Positions 50,294-62,520 of a stretch of 64,000 bases of DNA are shown one piece after another. The stretch spans positions 186,001 to 250,000 of the forward strand of contig CAUEEP010000938.1 in NCBI GenBank assembly GCA_958450365.1, written 5' to 3'. The number at the start of each line of letters is the position of its first letter. Positions within the stretch are counted from its first letter, which is position 1. The notes under the pieces were generated by a model that was not told the DNA's origin, made no database searches, and saw only the letters and a program-made list of their open reading frames with translations. The stretch is from Mesorhabditis belari. Taxonomy: Eukaryota > Nematoda > Chromadorea > Rhabditida > Rhabditidae. The translations under genes were made by a program, and so were the position numbers.

Positions 50294-52068
50294 TTAACTT
50301 TTCTCTAGTGAATCAGGTTTTGCTCCCTTTTTGCCTTTGCTTTTTCGCTTGGTTAAATTGTTGTTGGATTGAGAGGCGCAGTTGAGATTTTTGATTTGTA
50401 TCTGATCCGAATAAACCATTTGCTGAGGAGCTGGCCTGAAACAGATTTGGTTTAGTAGATTTAATAATTTAATTTGGCCAGGAATCAAGAATATCTTGTA
50501 GTCAAAACGTGCCTACCTACCTAGTTTGAAAGCTTTCCTCAACGCTTTAGATTTAAATATTTCTAAGTTCTAATCAATTTCTACCTGAATGATTGACTGG
50601 AAATTGGTGGCTGTTGCAATATTGATGGTGGTGGCTGCTGCGGCATTCTTCCCGTATAGAAAACTGTTTGACGGCCCTCGTGCACCATTCTAAAGTTTAA
50701 CAAATTTCAAGCTGACTGAATAATTAATTGCCTTGGATTAACTTGCGACACTAGTGGAGGTGGTGGCCTTGAAGGATCAAAATAAAGCAACGGGCGACCG
50801 GTCCCCTGAATGGAACAATCAAAATAGTGTTTCGCTTAAAATGACTATTAATTTAAAAATAGTGTTCTTTTTACCAACAAACTCACTTGACTGGCAATGA
50901 ATTCGTCAAAATGTGTCGTATACTCTTGAGGAGGACTCGTTGAACCACTAACCTAAAAATAAAAAAGATAAAGTTAATCGTAAAAAGCAAACTCTGTTTT
51001 GTTCCATATGATCGTTGTATAAAGGTGCAGCAAAAGCCTGAACTCGTAATGTTTATGTTTTTCTACCTAAAAATTACCGAAACGCCTGGAAAAACAGGTT
51101 GCACAAAAGCTGGTGGCTGATGAGACTAAATTTGTATATTAGTGAAACGAGCTATTTTATTACCGGCATTTGCATTGGATAGAAAGGAGGGGGGCCATGT
51201 TGTACGTGAATTGGGTGAACCGGCGGAGCAAAAACCGTATTCATTAAGGAAGGCGGTTGGTTCACAAGAGGAGGGTTTCGTGAAACACTAAAAGAAATAT
51301 AAAAAAATTCAATGTTACCAACCGTATGATCTCAGGGCTTTTACTCCTTGTTGGTTTAGGGGCTTCAACAACTGGTGCTGATGCCGCTTCCTCTTCGAAC
51401 TAAAAATAACTGATTAATTGAAAGTCCACAAATGAGTTGACCTTGTAACCCTCGCCGAGTATTCGGTTTCTCGCCTCATCGTAAGCAGCTTGCCTTTCCT
51501 GAAAGTTAGAGATTGTGACTACCATTTTGCATTTTACAAAAAATATACTTGATGTTGTCGTAAGCAAAATAGTATTTAATTATAGAATTTTTGTTAAGGC
51601 AAACTTGATTTTCTCATCAATGTACCTCCAAAGTTTTCCTTGGTTTTGCTTCTTCATGTTTTCTTCCATTTGCCGTATTGAAGCCGCCACCTCCATTTGG
51701 ACGTTTCAACAGCTTCACTTGTATGGGCGGTTCCTCGGCAGTGCTTGCCTCATCTGTTTGTGAGATTCTAGAAACAGCAATCTTTAGCCGACTTAAATTA
51801 AACTGACCCCATTGCCGTCCGTTTTTCCTTTTCAAGTTCTTCAAGTTCTTTTCGTGCCTCTTCCTCTTGCATCCTCTTCTGGGCCATTGCTTTCCGATCC
51901 TCCTCATTTCGCTTTAATAGTTTGACCTAAAACGAAGAACTACTGGGATTCTGGTGCTAACTAAACCTGTTTCATTTTCTGCTCTACCATTTGAACAGCT
52001 TGCTCGGGATCATCCTCCCAATTGTCGATAACATCGATGGCTGCATTCTGGCCCGTTTCAGCAGACAT
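50294..52068 (-). CDS. SUZ-domain (SZRD1-like) RNA-associated protein
   Basis: About ten exons. The N-terminus is MSAETGQNAAIDVIDNWEDD, then a charged coil (VKLLKRNEEDRKAMAQKRM), then a SUZ-type block: PPIQVKLLKRPNGGGG, KTLEVHERQAAYDEARNRI and LGEGYK, the pattern seen in SZRD1 and other SUZ proteins. The rest is Pro/Gln-rich (VNQPPSLMNTVFAPPVHP, HGPPPFYPMQMPV, PQQPPPSILQQPP) and ends in a Lys-rich tail (KRKSKGKKGAKPDSLEKS). SUZ domains bind RNA, often beside R3H domains; no R3H domain is seen here. Its start lies 105 bases after the stop codon of the DAP3-like gene on the same strand, so the two are probably co-transcribed, with this one trans-spliced. Confidence 0.8.
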
Positions 52069-52172
52069 ACAGAGTCAGACACGGCACAGTTACCTGAAAA
52101 TCCAACAATTAATTTCAAAAATTCAAACGAACTAGAAACAAAACAAGAAAACAACAAAAAATAAACAAACAA
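52069..52172 (-). promoter_or_regulatory. Intercistronic region with likely trans-splice acceptor
   Basis: 104 bases separate the DAP3-like stop and the SUZ start on the minus strand. They contain a strong acceptor (ttggattttcag, minus strand, about 52097-52108) roughly 30 bases before the second ATG. Spacing and acceptor match nematode operon junctions. Confidence 0.6.
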
Positions 52173-54157
52173 TTACACAAACGCACAGATTCTCTCAAAA
52201 TAAAAAGGATTATAGCCAGAAAGTTCAGCGATTTGTATTCGCCCCGTATTGTCTTTAGCTCCAGGTGTTGCAAGCCATTGTTTCGTTTTGTAGTATTCAA
52301 ATCTAAAAATAAAAAGTTAAATGCAAAAATGAATTGATTTTAGTCCGCACTAATAGTTATGCAAAAATCGTTACATCGTGTTAGCTTCCTCCTTTGTATA
52401 AATTGATGTCTCAATTGGGATAAAGGGGTCGATAAAATCAAAACCCTCGTCGCCAAACAATTCGAGTGGAGTGTAAAGTGGCACAGTAAGCGAGTCTCGA
52501 GCATCAGATACCTAAAGAAAAAATCTTGTAAAGAAATTTCCAAATCTGAATCAATAAAACCAACCTCTTTTTGATCAGCGACTAAAAGCACCGTGCCATT
52601 GCTCCAATCATTTTGTAGGAAGTTTCTAAATTACAGCTGTTCAAATCAATTAAAGACCTGGAGTCAAAATGAGTCAATATCAACCCGATTAATTCCCTTT
52701 CAGATACTGTATGGATCTAGATATAATACGATAGATATAATGCGTATAATACTTACTTGTAATGTTGTACAAGTGTCAGTTCATGTGCCTTTGCTTTTGT
52801 TCGATCAGCTTTCTTCACAAGCGTTTTTCCCCAAAGTGAATTGGAGTCATCAATGCCAACAAACAGCTAAAAAATGATAAATGATATTTTGGGTTATAGA
52901 CTAACTTTTATTTCTCCTTTTGAAGCGTGAAGCCGCAGCTCTTTAAACAAAGCTCCAACGCAATCCGAAGCAAGATACGGCGCAGAGAGACCCATTTCAA
53001 CGATGTCGGTTAGAGGCTTACCTAAACTTTCTACATTGTAAAGTTTAAAACCGAAACAAACCTTCAACCGTCTTATCGTTTTTAGTCCATTCGTAGCTTT
53101 TGGTTGTCATCAACTCGCTCAATCTATAAATAATAAACATCGATACAAACATTTGTTACTCACCTTTTCCATAGGTGAGTGTTTTGTTGCTTAAAGAGTT
53201 GGAGAATCTCTGTAGCTCTCATCGGATCATTGATTCTCCCAGGTTGATATGTAGACATATCCACCTCTTGTACCTACAGAATTAGTTTCAAATAAAATTC
53301 TGTTTTATTTGGGAAATCATCGAAAGCTATAACATTAGCAATCAAGAATTCAAGTAAATCGTTGTTCTGTTATCAAAGTTTTTAAGCTATCTACTTCAAA
53401 GTTTACCTTTCTTGTCAATGACAGAACAGATTTTAAATGGACGACAACCCAGCCCTCCGACGAAGCCATATGGACAGCCTCAAATCATATTTTACATTAT
53501 AAAATTTTTAAATATACCTGATTTAGAGTTGTCGTTTTCCCAGTTCCAAATCGGCCCCAAAGACAAAGTCGTAAAGATGAAAAATTGGTTCGAGCAGTCT
53601 ATAACAAAACGCTTGTTTTGCGGAATACGTCAAACTTGCCTTCATATATGAAGAAACTTCAACTAAAGGAGGCCTGATCATCGTAACACACTCATCGATA
53701 GTTCCGAACTAAAATAATTAATTTATGTTGTGAAAAAGTACATGATCGACTGTACATATAATATTCATATATTTTTTCATTATTTATTTTCACTTTAATT
53801 TTCATATAAAGTTCGAATAAATTTAGTATTTACATAGCTTGTACATAGCTTGAACTTTTAATCAAGCTAATCAAGCTAATCAAGCGTATTCAACACAAAC
53901 TAACGATAACATAGATTATACAAAAACAGCTACCTGTTTAGTGAGTGCTAGCGGCAACATTTTATTAAAATTCAATCGATCATAGTCAGCCTTAAATATA
54001 AAATTGTGTAAACACCGAAGAATTAGTAAAATACCTTAGGAATTTCATAGAGCTTTCCGGCATCCGTTGTCGTGAATTGAAAAGGAGGCGACGAAGCAAT
54101 AGTGTAGTGTCGACTTGTTGTTGCCAATATTGCGCGCAGATGTTGTCTAATCGTCAT
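52173..54157 (-). CDS. dap-3: Mitochondrial small ribosomal subunit protein mS29 (DAP3)
   Basis: Multi-exon gene starting MTIRQHLRAILATTSRHY, a basic/hydroxylated stretch typical of a mitochondrial presequence. Then DAGKLYEIPK, FGTIDECVTMIRPPLVEV, the P-loop WGRFGTGKTTTLNQ, SEGWVVVHLKSV, then DMSTYQPGRINDPMRATEI and KSYEWTKND. Walker-B-like LFVGIDDSNSLWG follows, then NGTVLLVADQKEVSDARDS, and the C-terminus SGYNPFYFERICAFV. This is the DAP3/mS29 family: a GTP-binding small-subunit protein of the mitoribosome, also linked to apoptosis in animals. The GxGTGKT loop and acidic pair are present. It is first gene of the probable two-gene operon. The symbol is used by orthology only. Confidence 0.88.
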
Positions 54158-54899
54158 TCTAAACGATTAACGTTAGTTTAATTCATTGAGCTTGAAAGTT
54201 AACGCTGGAAAGAGGAGGAACTAAAGCAAGTAGCAGAGAAAAGTGTCTTTCAAGTGCGAAAAGAAAAGATACGATCACAAGGGCGCGGTTTAGAATAGAC
54301 AGCGGAATAAAGATTAACCGGCAAGCATTTGGGAATGGCAATTAGATCTTCAGTCTAATGGCAAGATCGGTTCCATAAAAACATTAAAGAAAAAGGTCGA
54401 GGAGAAAAAGGGGGGCACTTTTTTTCTTCAAAACCACTTTTTCTGGGGTAGTTTTATCTGTAGATTCCGAAAAACGCGACGAGAGCTTGGGAATAGGCGT
54501 TTTAAGCCGAGTTTCGGGACTTCCAAGTGCGCGCTTCTATAGTGTACTTCACTGTATGGAGCTCAAGCTATCGACTATCGAGGCACTTTTCCAGGTCAAA
54601 ACTAGAGCGAAAACCATTTTTAAACACAAAATATTCATTTTCTAACTATTTAAGTTGAGGAATAAGCAAAGAGATGAACGAAAAAATGCTCATCAAGTGA
54701 GGAATGAGCGCACAAATGAAAAGGTTACCCCTCATTTCGCCAAAAAGACATTCCGCCTAATGACATTTCGCCAACAACTATTAAATGTAAACTTTAAAAG
54801 CTTGTTGAGCAAATTTGTTCTAAAAGCAAATTAGTGCCGCATTTTTTATTCCACAATCCAAATTATATAGTCGAATTGATAAATTTAGTGTTGGAGTCG
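54158..54899. other. Upstream region of the DAP3 gene
   Basis: Promoter side of the leftward operon. No motif is clear. The phrase aaagacattccgcctaatgacatttcgcc near 54750 is a short imperfect direct repeat of a cattccgcc/catttcgcc word. Confidence 0.35.
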
Positions 54900-55362
54900 A
54901 GAGATTTACGATGACAAAAGATGTTAAAAGCTATTGCCTTCATTCCGGTTCAGGATCTGCATCCAACTTGGGGTTGCTTCGCGGACTGGTTAGACAAACG
55001 ATTCAAGCCTGTGAATCAATGATTTGAAAGTCATTATATTAGAGAAAATACAAGAATATCGGAAAGCACCAGCTTTTCTTCCGCAAAGTTGGGATCTCTT
55101 TGAAAGAACCCTGAATGGAGAACAACGAACGAACAATTGCCTCGAAGGCACATTTTCGACCATCCAAACACGTCGAAATTTTTGGAAAACATTTATGCTT
55201 ATCAGGTTCACATTGACACTAAGATTCGTAAACACCGCGAACGAGGTGTCACCACAGCAACTCAAAAAAGATCGAATGATGTCGAAAAATTGCATTTAAT
55301 AGTTTTAGGCGAAATGTCCGGGTCCCAAATGAGAAACGATCCGAACGCAAGCAATAACTAAT
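54900..55362 (+). pseudogene. MULE-type transposase relic
   Basis: An N-side piece, MLKAIAFIPVQDLHP with CFADWLDKRFKPVN, ends at a stop. It is followed by PAFLPQSWDLFERTLNGEQ and RTNNCLEG. After a frame change near 55140 comes HPNTSKFLENIYAYQVHIDT. The series (P.F....W......RTNN..EG......HPN...FL) is the C-terminal signature of nematode/insect MULE transposases. Stop codon plus frameshift show it is dead. Confidence 0.65.
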
Positions 55363-57765
55363 TGCAATTTATGATTTGTTTCAGTTTTTCTGTAATTTGT
55401 CTTTAACATCTCGAGAAAATTCGAATTTTTCCACCATACTTCGTTTTCTTTTTTTACGGAGGGTTTTAAATTTAAATAATTTAAAGATTTATACGGTAGG
55501 ACTCTCCATACCCAACAATGACACTTTTTGAGGTTATTCAGTGTTAATTTCTTGAATTGAAAACCCAGACTCGGATTGGTAAATCCCTCAAGATTGGTAA
55601 ATCAGGTAAATCAGGATAAATCAGGCTAACAGGATTTCCCCTTTATCAAACTGCACCAATTAACTGAGCCTTGTAATTCCTCATCGATACCGAAATCGGA
55701 CTGATTGAATGTAAACTAAGGGTTTAGTTATGGTAGTTTTCTCAAATAAGTGCATTTTAGAAAACGCATTACTCGAAAGGAACATACTCTAACCCTAACT
55801 AAGGCTAAACACTGCCACATTTCCAATATTGCTAAACGGCAAAGTGCCAGCCGATTTGCCCTATAATGGATGAAAAGAAATAAAAAGACGAACTGTACCG
55901 GGGAGGAGGGGTCGATGTGCCTATTTTCTCTCCGATTTTTCTCCCTCGCACACCTCACTGACCTTGTCCCCTAAAACCGTTTTCGGCTCCTTCAGCACAA
56001 TTTTCTTTCTCGATTCGAAGAGATGGTTCTTTGTCTTTCTTTCTGCTTTCTATCTATAAAGATACTTCGTTGATACTGCCATCGATAGAAGCTTTCGTCA
56101 TGCGATAGATTTCTCTCGAATCTCTCCCCATGATTTCGTTTTCATTTGATTGAGCATTTGAGAGCATTTGATGATAAGTTTAACACACGTACCTTTATCT
56201 TTTTTAAGTTTTCTTGTAGAACTTGGTTTTTATAACGATTGTCTAGTGAAGTTACAAAGTAAGGTTGTTTCTTGTGATGTTTGATCAAAGCCAACACTCT
56301 TTTTTCAAAAAGGATTTAGTCATTGATAAAGTCTAGTGCCTTTTTTACCTTATTTTTGGGTTATTTTATCGTAACTTTATTCTACATTCAACTCTAACAA
56401 TGTGCAAATTTCTAAATGTTGTGAAGCACATAACTTTTTTGGTGAAACGATCCTCAGTTCGATCAAGATTCCTTCAGTAACATTTTCTTCTTTTTCTGAT
56501 TTGTTCTCTGATCTGCTCATCTTCATTGTGCACTCATTTGTCTGTAAAAGAGCCAAAGTAGTAACCACAACTTTTGAGAGATTTCCCTCAAATTTTCACA
56601 AATTTTACCCCATGACTCTCAGCCGTTTATTGTCTGACTAAAGTTTTCCGTTAATTTCTGTTCTCCTTTTTTTCTCTGAAAACGCGTGATCGATCATTTT
56701 GTGGTTTATGAGTTTAATAGGAAAGCTCTAAAAGTGTACTTTCGACGCCCAGTGAGCTTGGCATTTATCTCGGTTGACACTTGCAAATGCAAAGTCTGGA
56801 AATACGCGAAGAAAAAGAAAAGTTCGCTTTGCTAATGTACATGAGTTCTTCTGCTCTACCCAATGAGTCACTTCAAAGTTTTATACAATTTCTTGCTTTT
56901 TCTTAAGTTTTTCTACCTGCTTCGAGTATTCACTGTTGTTGTCCTCTAGCCTCCAACACTAATTTGAATCCATTTGTGTTTGAACAACCGAGTTTTCTTT
57001 TCATCGTCTCTAGTTGAAAGTTTGTCCGGCCTTGAGCAGACACAAAATACCACTCAAAAAGTGGAACATCTTTTTAATAAGATTAATTTCATTGCCAATT
57101 AAACACACATTGTCTTGGATTTTCAATTGTTGCATTTTCTGGAAAGTTTTCCCTTGCCCTTCCAGGTTTACAATGTCCTCGAAGTACTTAATTCAAAAAA
57201 AGTCTAGACTTAAATACCCAAGCTTGATCCAACCACCCAGACTTTTAAAGAAGCGGAAGTGTCTTTTCCCCTCATGGCATAGATCAGAGCACCCCGAAGG
57301 TGGTGACAGATTTGACCAAAAGATATTGAATCGTTCCTTTTTTTCTCATTGGCTTAAAGAATTTTCGAATCCTGTGAGAAATACGAGAACTTTTTGCACC
57401 CTTTTTGAAAGTTCTCGTAGTTCTCGTAGACAAGACAGGTAGCCAAAGAAATCATTTAAGATCATGTGTTTGATGCCGAACATTTTCTTTATAAAAATTT
57501 GAAGACTTTCTTGTTCTACACGCAAAATTTGCATTTAAAAGCTTCAAATGTCAACAATGTCAATGTCAAACAATGATTCCAGTGTGCGAGGACTTTTGGA
57601 AATATGCTAATTTCATTTTGCGGGGAAAGAATTGATGTATGAGCATAAATATTTGGGGTATAGTAGGATTGTACCAAAATTTGTGTAACATTTCAAAATG
57701 GTTTCTTTTATTGACGTTTGTCCTCATCGACTTTTTTTTCTCATCGGCTCCATTCTCTGTTTAAG
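55363..57765. other. Spacer left of the BPHL-like gene
   Basis: AT-rich. Frames at 55728, 56402 and 57014 are Phe/Ser/Lys-rich with no exon signals. The region presumably holds the promoter of the rightward hydrolase gene; no site can be named. Confidence 0.4.
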
Positions 57766-59798
57766 ATGACGGAAAACGGCCAAAATGGCCATCCAGAACA
57801 AAATGGACAAGAGAACGGACAACCAACAGCGGTGACTGAAGCCTTTGAGAAAATTCAAGATCTGCAGATTGGGTACGGAAATCGTTTTTTTGGCCATTAA
57901 ACCCAAATTCAGTTATTGTCGATATGGGAATGGGCCTAACAATATGTTATTCATATGTGGAGCTGTGGGTAGGGTGAACAATTTGAAGACTTTAGAGAAA
58001 ACTCATTCCAGGTTGTTACAAAAAAGATTGGCCAAGTTCCGTTTTGCAACAATTCGACCCAGCTCTTGTCACCATAATTTGCATTGATCCACCTGGGTGA
58101 GTTGTTTGGGGTTTAGTCGATTTTTACCTTTTAAAAAATCCTTTGTAGTCCTCCGTAATATCGATTCAGATATGGAACCTCGAGGCCTCCAGATCGAAAA
58201 CAAGAAGTGAATCGGTGCATGAAAGACTCAGTTTTCTGCCTAGAATTGATGAATGTACGGGAATTGTCGAAAAAGGAAATAGTTTTTAACAAAGATTAAT
58301 TCAGAAACTTGATCTCAATCCATTTACGATCGTTGGATGGAGTGAAGGAGCGAGGACAGCCGTTCACGTAGCTGCTTCAGGAAAACAAAAAGTTAACAGA
58401 ATGGTGGGACGACACAGTTTTTAGGAACAACTTATTTAACTTCCAGATTCTCTTGGCTGCGGGCACAAAAGTCGACCAGCGAGGTGCTTGGGCGTTTAGA
58501 GGTTTTGAATTCGAGGTTCGAGGTTGAATCAAAATTTCTTCAGGAATGCGAGACACTGATTTGTGGTTGCCCAACGCTCGAGCTCCCTATCTAGCACATT
58601 ACTCAAATGATTTTCTCAAGAAACAATGGGCAGATCTGTGTGATGTCGTACAAGAGTAAGCACTTTGTTACTTGTACAGGGTGCGCCATAATTACTCATA
58701 GTCGAAAACAAAGTGGAAAGTGGAGAATTTTTGCCGAGTTGTTAAAAGCTCAAAATTTTTCGATAACAAAATTTATCTGATACATAGCAACTATTATAAA
58801 ACTTAAATTTCAAAAATATCTCCATCAGCTTTAACATCCTCCAGAAGTTTCGGACGTTAACAGGCTACTGTGGCACGCAAGTAGATAAGTCTGCCGAAAG
58901 CATAGCAAAGTACCGACCAACCACCAAAGTACCGAAGCAAGCTTTCGGCAGAGCCTTCGGTACTTTGGTGGTTGGGAGAGGCCACTTTTGGCTTGGAATT
59001 CGTCGAATCTAGTGTTTTGAGCGGTTCATGTCAATACTTTTCTTCTATTCTGAAGAAAGAGATATACAGTACTGGACAATGGAATATCATATTGAAAAAA
59101 GATCGTCACTTTCGCGCCTCTGTAACTCCCTTGTCTTTGAGTTTAAACTATTAGTGTTCTACATTTTCTGAAAGCTCTTTTCAAGGGCTACACAATGGTA
59201 ATATTAATATTTAGAAATACGGTAAAGACAAGGGAGTTACAGACGCGCCAAAGTGACGATCTTTTTTCAAATATGATATTTCATTGTCCAGTAGTGTATG
59301 CTGAAACGATTGGTGCTAATCGCTATGGTGCTAATTTTAGAGTATTTTCAACATGTTTCAAGTTGCAGCTTTCCAAGTGTTCTAGAGCCAATCTCCACTG
59401 TAACAATGAAAATCTAGGGTCTTCGATATGATGGGTGGCCGATTCACATCAGATTTGGTGCTCTCATCAATCAAATGCCCATCTTTGATCATGACCGGCG
59501 GACAAGACAGGTGAATAAGTAGTTTGACCATAAAGGTTGTAAATTTAACAATTGGTCTGCTGTTTGTTGGTCCCAACAATCGTCTGCTTTAGATTTTGTA
59601 CCGATCCAAAGGTCAACTTCACACCGGTGCTCAAAAATTGCAGGTATATCATATTGAAAACTTATTAAAGCCAATAAGTAAGCTTGAATCCGAATTTCCA
59701 GAGTTGAGACCCATCTACACGGCGGACACGATTTCCACATAAAGTACGCGAAATGGTTTGCCGAAAAAGTGCAGAACTTCATCAAAGAAACCCAATGA
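57766..59798 (+). CDS. BPHL-like (valacyclovir hydrolase family) alpha/beta serine hydrolase
   Basis: Ten exons that join in phase. A Gln/Asn/Gly-rich start (MTENGQNGHPEQNGQENGQ) is followed by YGNGPNNMLFICGAVG, CYKKDWPSSVLQQFDPALV, the IDPPGYGTSRPPDR loop, MKDSVFCLELMN, and the nucleophile elbow TIVGWSEGARTAVHVAA (about 58345). Then come WLPNARAPYLAHYSNDF, CPSLIMTGGQDR with the catalytic Asp region (about 59500), and HLHGGHDFHIKYAKWF with the catalytic His (about 59725). Triad Ser-Asp-His and the oxyanion glycines are present. The fold and the GYGxSRPP phrase match biphenyl-hydrolase-like esterases, which cleave amino-acid esters. No mitochondrial presequence is evident. The long intron between exons 7 and 8 carries two palindromes, one a TA-flanked MITE. 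Confidence 0.88.
58889..58976. repeat. Imperfect palindrome in a BPHL intron
   Basis: tgccgaaagc ... ccaccaaagtaccgaag is answered inverted by cttcggtactttggtgg, and gctttcggca by tgccgaaagc. It is a strong short foldback, without a clear target duplication. Confidence 0.65.
59067..59296. mobile_element. TA-flanked palindromic MITE in a BPHL intron
   Basis: Ends cagtactggacaatgg / attgtccagtagtg (inverted), arms of about 70 bp (including aaaaaagatcgtcacttt and ctgtaactcccttgtctt against their complements), with TA on both sides. Tc1/mariner-type foldback. Confidence 0.85.
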
Positions 59799-62050
59799 TC
59801 TTGAGTGTGATATCGAGTTTTAAAGTTTACTAAAGTTTACTTTTGTAAATACAAGATTAATCCGAAATTTCTATTGTCTAATTTTGACTGCTATTGACGT
59901 ATTTTCAAATGCACTAGGCACTAGTTTTGGCAGTTTCTACGAAATTTCAAAATGAAACAGTTCAAAAGTTTGCTAAATCTTTAAATCCTTTAAATTTGTC
60001 ACTGTTTCTTCTTTCGTTTTCGTATTTCCCATTTCATTTTCGAAGAGTTTTTGAAAACTTTTGTGATTTCCCAAAGTATAGCTCCTCTTTTTTTGTCATC
60101 ACCTCGCCTCATTTTGCAAAGATTTCACCCCTCATTTGTGTCGTAATTATTGAAAAGAAGAAAAATGGGGAAAATAGAGAAAATAGAGATTTTACGTGGA
60201 GAGCAGAAAACAAAAAAAGATGGACATCCGAAAATAGAAAGGAGATAAAAATATACATTGAGGGGGATAAATGAGGGGGAAAAAGAAGAGAATCGTCACA
60301 GAGAAAATCGGAAAGAGTCCCGTCAATTATTGAGGAGTCTCTGGGGGAGAGGTAAAGTTTGAAACATGAAAAAGGAAAGGGCTTTGTTCTTGTGCTACGA
60401 TACTTTGAGCGGCTTACTAATTGTAGGAAGAGCTTAGAGTGTGATAGATTGATTAAATTAGATTACGGTAGACTTCTAAAGTGGACTTCTTCTAAAGAAA
60501 GAAACACGCAAACTGATTCACTATTCACTAAACTGATTCTGAACTGGATTCTAAACTGGATCTAATTCACTAAAAAAGTAGAACTCTTTGGTAGTTGTTG
60601 GGAAGTCTTTGTCGAATCAATTGTGATTCTTTGATTCGCTTTTATGATTCTGGATAAACCATGTTATTCCACAAGCAAGGCAATCACACTACAACAGTTT
60701 TTTCTTTTCTTTTCTTTTTCAGAACGAAACGTTAGAACCGTTTTCTCTTTTGTTTTCTTCTTTCTTTTCTTCTTCTTGTTCTTTTCTTTTTTAAATCGAT
60801 CTCTTTTCCCGGAAGAACTTCTTTCTTTCAGTCGGGATCTACTACAATAATAGTGAACAGTGTTGAAGTCATTCTTCCGTAACCAGTTAATTGCTAAAAT
60901 ATTTTCCAGTAGAATTGTAGAAATTCAAATAGAATTGTAGGAATTTACTCAAAATCTAATCCCAAAGCTCCGATTCAATCTATTGCCATTTTTATGTGAT
61001 ATCAAAATATTCACCCATTTCTCTTTCTTTACAATTCCCATGTACAGTTCAAAAATTTCAAAGTCTAAAGCTGAAAAGGAGAAAAAGATATACTTTATCT
61101 CAAGAGATCTCCTCCCAATTAAATTCTAAACTTCGATGTTTCCATAGAGATTTCATTGAGAGACTGTGACTGTACGAGGTGAAGGAAAAGGACAACTCAC
61201 TCACCGTCTACTTGTCTACTTTTGTTGTCCATTTTATTGTAAGAGCTCGAATTTCTACTCCTAGAATTGCTTGTGCATTCAGTCTCTGCTAGTATAACTT
61301 GTTAAACAAAAAAAAACTATACAATAGAAACGTTAAAATTAGTGATTTTAACGTATGAAAGTGCTCTTGCCATCATCAGCAATCCAATTTTTGGCGAATT
61401 TGCCGAATTCCTTGTACCAAAAATCCTTCTCGATTAGCAAATCACTCAATTAATCACTACAAAATATCAAAATTCCTAAAATTTCCTAAAATATCGAAAT
61501 TTCATATCAAAACTCACCCAAAAGCATCAGGTTTCTTTTTTTGATTACAATTAAATTAATAAGCCGAGTAAATTCCTCTCCAATTTTGGCCTTTTTCAAA
61601 AACAACAACGTTTTTGTGAAATGGGGAAATCATTTTGAAAAACATTGAAAAACATCGAAATTTAATTCCAGAGAGACGTTCAATTTAAGATTTGTGACGT
61701 AGAAAAAGTTCAATTTCAACTATTTTTTTGCCAATTTACGTAAACGTACTTGAAACACGATAAATGTTTTTCTTTTTTGCAAAACTAAGCCCCAAAAGCG
61801 GTTGCACATAGTTTGTTTCTGTTTCTGAAAGCTATTTTTGACGTCAACAAATTTTCGAATGTCAAAGAGCAAGTTTCGCGAAGAATTCGGCTATTTTAAA
61901 AGCTTATTCATCAAGTTGATTGAGAAAATCTCCTCAAAAGATCTCAAACAATAATTGCCACCTTCAACATTCCCCCATTCACTCAATTCCCAACTTTTCA
62001 TTCATTTTTCATTCATTTTTCATTCTTTTAAACATTTTAAACATTTCTCC
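59799..62050. other. Spacer without a supported gene
   Basis: Runs of (ttttct) near 60700-60790 and purine-rich tracts near 60150-60350 give long but low-complexity frames. No exon pattern is seen. Its right end is the promoter/outron region of the next gene. Confidence 0.45.
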
Positions 62051-62056
62051 TTTCAG
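62051..62056 (+). promoter_or_regulatory. Trans-splice-type acceptor before the 62065 start
   Basis: tttcag, preceded by a pyrimidine run, lies 8 bases before the ATG with no upstream exon in frame. This is the usual picture of a spliced-leader site in nematodes. Confidence 0.5.
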
Positions 62057-62064
62057 CCAAATCA

Positions 62065-62229
62065 ATGGCCGATCCCTTTGGCTCCATATCGTCGAGTTTA
62101 CAGGTTTGGAACAAATTTTAAACAGAGAAAGATAACTCTCGCTTTTCTAAAGGATGTCTCATTGGGTTTCACGAAAGATGTCGTGCCGCTCGTCGCCTTT
62201 CATCGAAAATACAAAAAACGGGATATTGG
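62065..62229 (+). CDS. 5' end of an unrecognised gene, 3' partial
   Basis: Exon 1 (62065-62103) encodes MADPFGSISSSLQ, just after a trans-splice-type acceptor. A 49-base intron leads to exon 2 (62153-62229), encoding DVSLGFTKDVVPLVAFHRKY then KKRDIG and a gtaatt donor. The phase is consistent. No further exon is found before the right edge, so the gene continues outside the window or a later exon was missed. No family is recognised. Confidence 0.5.
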
Positions 62230-62337
62230 GTAATTATTTCAGTTTCATTGCATACCATACTTTATTTTTGACCCATTTTACACAACCCACATCCTCATGC
62301 TGATTCAAACTCACAGGGGAAAGGCAGCGAGTCAAGC

Positions 62338-62520
62338 TGAATGGCCAGCTTAGGCTTAGGCTTAGGCTTAGGCGTAGGCTTAGGCTTGGACTTAGTGCGT
62401 AGGCTAGCGGCTGGCGCCTAGCACTAAGTCTATTTGGGTTTGGGCTGAACCCCCATTTTTTGGATCTCAGCCGGTTCCCGGAGCTAATTAGGCTTAGGTT
62501 TAGGCTTAGGCTTAGACCGA
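62338..62520. repeat. Interstitial TTAGGC telomere-type repeats
   Basis: Two clusters of the nematode telomere hexamer (about 62350-62390 and 62490-62515), each beside the same phrase gtcaagctgaatggccagct. Single-base variants (gtaggc, tttaggc) show ageing. A short inverted relative is at about 25973-25996. Confidence 0.8.
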
